Assembly: GCA_934278965.1 (NCBI GenBank)
Contig: CAKQWL010000169.1
Location: 1-8,584 of the forward strand
Direction: 5' to 3'
Source: an uncultured Clostridia bacterium
GTDB lineage: Bacteria; Bacillota; Clostridia; Peptostreptococcales; Anaerovoracaceae
DNA length: 8,584 bases
Shown: positions 6,401 through 8,584 of the stretch, in pieces
How the letters are laid out: each line of letters starts with the position of its first letter
Position numbering within the stretch: position 1 is the stretch's first letter
Notes under the pieces: model-generated
Told to the model about the DNA's origin: nothing
The model's database searches: none
The model's input: the letters and a program-made list of their open reading frames with translations, nothing else
Translations under genes and position numbers: made by a program

Positions 6401-7147
6401 ATGCACGATATCAGGAAATTAAATGTGATGGAAAATATCATGGATGAGAACGACCATATAGCGGAGCATATCAAGGAGCATATGACCGCACACGGGATTT
6501 TGGTTGTAAATGAAATGGGCGCACCGGGCGTCGGAAAAACAACGACGCTGAAAAATATCATCGAGCGCCTGCAGATCACGAAGCCGTTTGTGATCGAGGG
6601 GGATATTGAGTCCGATCTGGATACAAAGGATCTGAACTCTCTCGGGATTTCGGCACATCAGATCAATACCTTCGGTGCCTGCCATTTGGATGCGCCGATG
6701 ATCGATCACCAGTTGGATCGGATGGAACTGGATTTGGAGGAGAAAGAGCGCGGTATGCTGTTCATCGAGAACATCGGCAATCTGGTGTGTCCGGCGGAAT
6801 TTACCATCGGCGAGCATGTGCTGATGCTGATTTCGACCGTAACAGAGGGGAGCGATAAGCCGTATAAGTATCCGCTTGCCTTTGAAAAGGCGGATATCAT
6901 TTTGCTGAATAAGGTGGATTTGATCCCATATCTTGATTTTGACGAAGAGTTCTTTATGCGCGGGGTGCGCGCACTGAACAAGACGGCGCCGGTATTTAAG
7001 GTATCCGGAAAGACCGGGGAAGGTTTTGCCGAAGTGGCGGCGTGGCTTGAGGGGCGCGCTGCGGCACTGAATCCGGAGGAACATCATCATTCACACGACC
7101 ATGCGCAGGAGCATGAACACGGACACGGACATGACCACAACCACTGA
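6401..7147 (+). CDS. hypB: Hydrogenase nickel incorporation GTPase HypB, with C-terminal His-rich tail
   Basis: HypB is the GTPase that drives nickel transfer to the hydrogenase precursor together with HypA. The 248-residue protein has a P-loop GAPGVGKT (40-47), the metal-site segment GACHLDAPM with C94 and H95 (92-100), ENIGNLVCP with C130 (123-131), and the guanine-specificity motif NKVD (170-173). An E. coli-type N-terminal CxxCGC nickel site is absent. Instead, the last 21 residues (228-248) contain 11 histidines, a likely nickel-storage or delivery tail. Many HypB proteins carry a His-rich stretch near the N-terminus, so the C-terminal placement is notable. The ATG at 6401 follows AAAGGGAG with only four bases of spacing. 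It gives the usual HypB N-terminus, whereas longer reading into hypA does not. The 3' end overlaps the start of hypF. Identification is firm. Confidence 0.96.
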   Translation: MHDIRKLNVMENIMDENDHIAEHIKEHMTAHGILVVNEMGAPGVGKTTTLKNIIERLQITKPFVIEGDIESDLDTKDLNSLGISAHQINTFGACHLDAPMIDHQLDRMELDLEEKERGMLFIENIGNLVCPAEFTIGEHVLMLISTVTEGSDKPYKYPLAFEKADIILLNKVDLIPYLDFDEEFFMRGVRALNKTAPVFKVSGKTGEGFAEVAAWLEGRAAALNPEEHHHSHDHAQEHEHGHGHDHNH

Positions 7148-8584
7148 GCGGATCACAGAGAAAATTAAATTATGGGGAATTGTGCAAGGGGTCGGTTTCC
7201 GGCCCTTTGTTGCGAAGTGCGCGGATCGGTACGGCATGAAAGGAGAAGTGCTGAATATCGGCGGACTTGTCGATATCGTTGTGACCGATACACCGGAGCG
7301 GATTGACGCTTTCATAGAGGCGATCCGGCGGGAGAAGCCGGTGCCGGCGGAAATTGTGCATATGAAGCGGGAACGGCTGGAGCTGCGCGAATTTGACCGT
7401 TTCACCATTCGAAAGAGCAGCGAGGGAGACGATGAGGCGGCGATGATTCCGGCGGATCTTTCGATTTGTCCGGATTGTCTTAGGGAGCTGACAGACCCGG
7501 AAAATCCGCGGTACCGCCACCCGTTTATCAGCTGTATGGTGTGCGGTCCTCGTTATACGGTGATTGACCGGATTCCGTATGACCGGGAAAATACGGCAAT
7601 GATCGATTGGCCGATGTGCGGATTTTGTGAGGGTGAATACACGCATCGGGAGGATCGCCGTTATCACGCACAGACGATTTCCTGCCATGAATGCGGACCG
7701 CAGCTCCTGCTGCGTGAGAACGGCGGAGAAACCCAGAAAAAAGAAGAGCGATATCGCGGGTGTTCGGCCGAAGAGCGGAGAAAAGAAAATGATATACTGA
7801 TCCGGCATGTATGCGGATTGCTCCGGGAGGGCAGCGTGGTTGCCGTGAAAGGTGTCGGCGGATACAATTTAGTTGCCGATCCCCTGAATCCGCAGGCGGC
7901 AGCGTCCCTGCGCAGGATCAAAGAAAGAGAGCAGAAGCCGTTTGCGGTCATGTTCCGGAATGTGGAAGAAGTCCGGAAATTCTGTTTCGTAACCGAGGAA
8001 GAGGAGGCACTTCTTGTTTCTTCCGCAAAACCGATCCTGCTTTTGGAGCATAGAAGTCCGGAAGACATCCAAAAGGAGGCCGGCCCATGTGACACTTCGG
8101 AAATCGAGAGAAGCCGGTTTATCGGTTCATTCCTGCCCAGCATGGCGTTTCAGTATCTGCTGCTGGAAGAGTACGGCGGGCCGCTGATCGTGACCAGCGC
8201 CAATTTATCGGATATGCCGATGATTCGGGAAGTGGAAGAAATGTTTGCGCTGATGGACAAACAGCCTCTGATTCGGGCGTGTCTGTATCACGAAAGAGCG
8301 ATCCGGGTCCGGGTGGATGATTCGGTCGTTCGGGTGATCGACGGACAGCCGCAGATGATTCGCAGAAGCAAGGGGTATGCGCCGGTACCGCTGTTCCTTG
8401 CTGCTTCCGACGGCGGAGAGCCCGAGGTTTCGATCTTTGCAGCGGGCGGACAGCTGAAGAATTCTTTTGCCTTGAGCAAGGGGGCGTTTTCCTACGTCAG
8501 TCAATATTTCGGTGATTTGGACAGCGAGGAAAATCAGCGGATCTACCGGGAGAATGTGGAAAGGATGGAGGCGCTCTTTCGCAT
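7131..8584 (+). CDS. hypF: Carbamoyltransferase HypF, 3' end cut by the window
   Basis: HypF uses carbamoyl phosphate and ATP to carbamoylate HypE, the first step in making the cyanide ligands of the NiFe centre. The window shows 484 codons of what is usually a protein of about 750 residues, with no stop or frameshift. The acylphosphatase domain has GIVQGVGFRPF (16-26). Two zinc fingers of the form C-x2-C-x18-C-x2-C follow: C113/C116/C135/C138 and C163/C166/C185/C188. A YrdC-like domain (about 222-410) carries KGVGGYNLVAD (240-250) and the TSAN segment (355-358). The Kae1-like domain begins with RRSKGYAPVP (411-420) and LKNSFALSKG (442-451). The start is uncertain. ATG 7131 overlaps hypB by 17 bases; in-frame ATGs at 7113 and 7101 are possible, and none has an ideally spaced Shine-Dalgarno sequence. 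Translational coupling to hypB is likely. Identity is firm. Confidence 0.95.
   Translation, partial: MTTTTERITEKIKLWGIVQGVGFRPFVAKCADRYGMKGEVLNIGGLVDIVVTDTPERIDAFIEAIRREKPVPAEIVHMKRERLELREFDRFTIRKSSEGDDEAAMIPADLSICPDCLRELTDPENPRYRHPFISCMVCGPRYTVIDRIPYDRENTAMIDWPMCGFCEGEYTHREDRRYHAQTISCHECGPQLLLRENGGETQKKEERYRGCSAEERRKENDILIRHVCGLLREGSVVAVKGVGGYNLVADPLNPQAAASLRRIKEREQKPFAVMFRNVEEVRKFCFVTEEEEALLVSSAKPILLLEHRSPEDIQKEAGPCDTSEIERSRFIGSFLPSMAFQYLLLEEYGGPLIVTSANLSDMPMIREVEEMFALMDKQPLIRACLYHERAIRVRVDDSVVRVIDGQPQMIRRSKGYAPVPLFLAASDGGEPEVSIFAAGGQLKNSFALSKGAFSYVSQYFGDLDSEENQRIYRENVERMEALFR

Noticed and set aside
7170..7808. Open reading frame of 212 codons on the minus strand
   Set aside because: It is antisense to the well-supported hypF and shows no motif.

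Overview
The window looks like chromosome of an anaerobic, mid-GC Firmicute, most likely a member of Clostridia. The signs are strong AGGAGG-type ribosome binding sites, TTG and GTG starts placed behind them, sigma-A-like promoters, a clostridial-type two-cluster ferredoxin, a long U32 peptidase-family protein, and maturation genes for a nickel-iron hydrogenase. A genus cannot be named from this alone.

Layout, left to right. (1) On the minus strand, a SulP-family anion transporter with a C-terminal STAS domain (10-1689) has its own well-spaced promoter at 1735-1763. (2) A 317-base divergent gap (1690-2006) has a purine-rich right half and a tandem 11-base repeat next to a ribosome binding site. 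(3) A 69-residue ferredoxin starting at TTG (2007-2216) resembles the delta subunit of 2-oxoacid:ferredoxin oxidoreductases but has no partner subunits beside it. (4) Convergent to it, an AI-2E/PerM-type membrane protein lies on the minus strand (2254-3441, GTG start). (5) A 70-base divergent spacer with overlapping promoter candidates leads to a 785-residue U32 family protein with the iron-sulfur cysteines of the RlhA group (3512-5869). (6) A near-consensus promoter (TTGACA, 17 bases, TATAAC), whose -35 box overlaps the U32 stop codon, begins the hypA-hypB-hypF run (6012 to the right edge). hypF is cut by the window end.

How the genes work together. HypA and HypB deliver nickel to the large subunit of NiFe hydrogenases. 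HypF starts synthesis of the cyanide ligands from carbamoyl phosphate. The remaining hyp genes and the hydrogenase itself probably lie to the right, outside the window. The transporter, ferredoxin, AI-2E protein and U32 protein are separate transcription units with no clear link to hydrogenase maturation, although a ferredoxin fits the same anaerobic electron economy.

I found no mobile element, CRISPR array, tRNA or rRNA, and no convincing intrinsic terminator. Nothing here is clearly a new system. The points most worth a second look are the orphan KorD-like ferredoxin and its leader, the C-terminal histidine tail of HypB that is overlap-coded with the hypF start, and an apparent loss of C-terminal cysteines in the U32 protein.
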